A stretch of 64,000 nucleotides of DNA, taken from NCBI RefSeq assembly GCF_022664395.1, contig NZ_JAKRET010000002.1, positions 124,001 through 188,000 on the forward strand, written 5' to 3'. Within the stretch, counting starts at the first letter, position 1, and each line of letters begins with the position of its first letter. Position numbers and translations under genes: made by a program. Positions 63,973 to 64,000 of this stretch are shown piece by piece. A model generated the notes under the pieces. It was not told where the DNA came from. It searched no databases and saw only the letters and a list, made by a program, of their open reading frames with translations. This stretch comes from Sphingomonas lacusdianchii. Lineage in GTDB: Bacteria; Pseudomonadota; Alphaproteobacteria; Sphingomonadales; Sphingomonadaceae.

Positions 63973-64000
63973 TCTATTCCCTCTTTACTCAACCGCCCGA

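Overview
The window is high-GC chromosomal DNA from an alphaproteobacterium, most likely Sphingomonas or a close sphingomonad. Supporting signs are a Fur without the structural CxxC, a Ros/MucR-type regulator, a DUF4893 lipoprotein, an XrtA-type glycosyltransferase, an arabinose/galactose 1-dehydrogenase of the alphaproteobacterial type, and several families of short GC-rich palindromic repeats. The assignment rests on protein resemblance and layout, not on a database search.

Bases 1-14.4 kb carry the fused S10-spc-alpha ribosomal cluster on the + strand: the end of rplC, then rplD, rplW, rplB, rpsS, rplV, rpsC, rplP, rpmC, rpsQ, rplN, rplX, rplE, rpsN, rpsH, rplF, rplR, rpsE, rpmD, rplO, secY, adk, rpsM, rpsK, rpoA and rplQ. 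Most genes overlap or abut. The exceptions are several gaps holding palindromic repeats or hairpins: rpsQ/rplN, rplE/rpsN, rpmD/rplO, rplO/secY, adk/rpsM, rpsM/rpsK and rpoA/rplQ.

Bases 14.5-31.5 kb hold housekeeping and accessory genes: a periplasmic prolyl oligopeptidase, guaA, a serine acetyltransferase, a small lipoprotein, tRNA-Ala(CGC), a Gly/Ser/Tyr/Arg-rich DUF2171 protein, a CurA-like reductase, and an overlapping set (zinc metallopeptidase, Gre factor, YaiI, a 59-aa protein). These are followed by a patatin-3-hydroxybutyrate dehydrogenase pair suggestive of polyhydroxybutyrate turnover, an M3 peptidase and a PRC-barrel protein. Bases 31.6-35.3 kb encode the E1-alpha, E1-beta and E2 subunits of a branched-chain 2-oxoacid dehydrogenase. 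The E2 linker contains an in-frame copy of the main palindromic repeat.

Bases 35.4-49.7 kb contain a DUF3298-type protein, a DUF885 protein, a family 5 uracil-DNA glycosylase, folK, tRNA-Lys(TTT), a lone chemoreceptor, an SDR, isocitrate lyase with a small co-transcribed ORF and a divergent ScfR/RamB-type regulator. Next come an orphan exosortase-A-type glycosyltransferase overlapping a Pro-rich membrane protein, and a divergent locus of two tiny genes facing an S24/LexA-like repressor across a three-half-site operator. Bases 49.8-64 kb carry tamA-tamB, a Tat-exported phosphatase, glnB-glnA behind a probable sigma-54 promoter, map, a CinA-like domain protein, a sugar dehydrogenase, a fur-plsC pair and a MucR-type regulator.

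No prophage, insertion sequence, CRISPR array or obvious defence island is visible. The most unusual material is the repeat population, including copies that fill convergent intergenic gaps and one read as protein, together with a few small unassigned gene sets.
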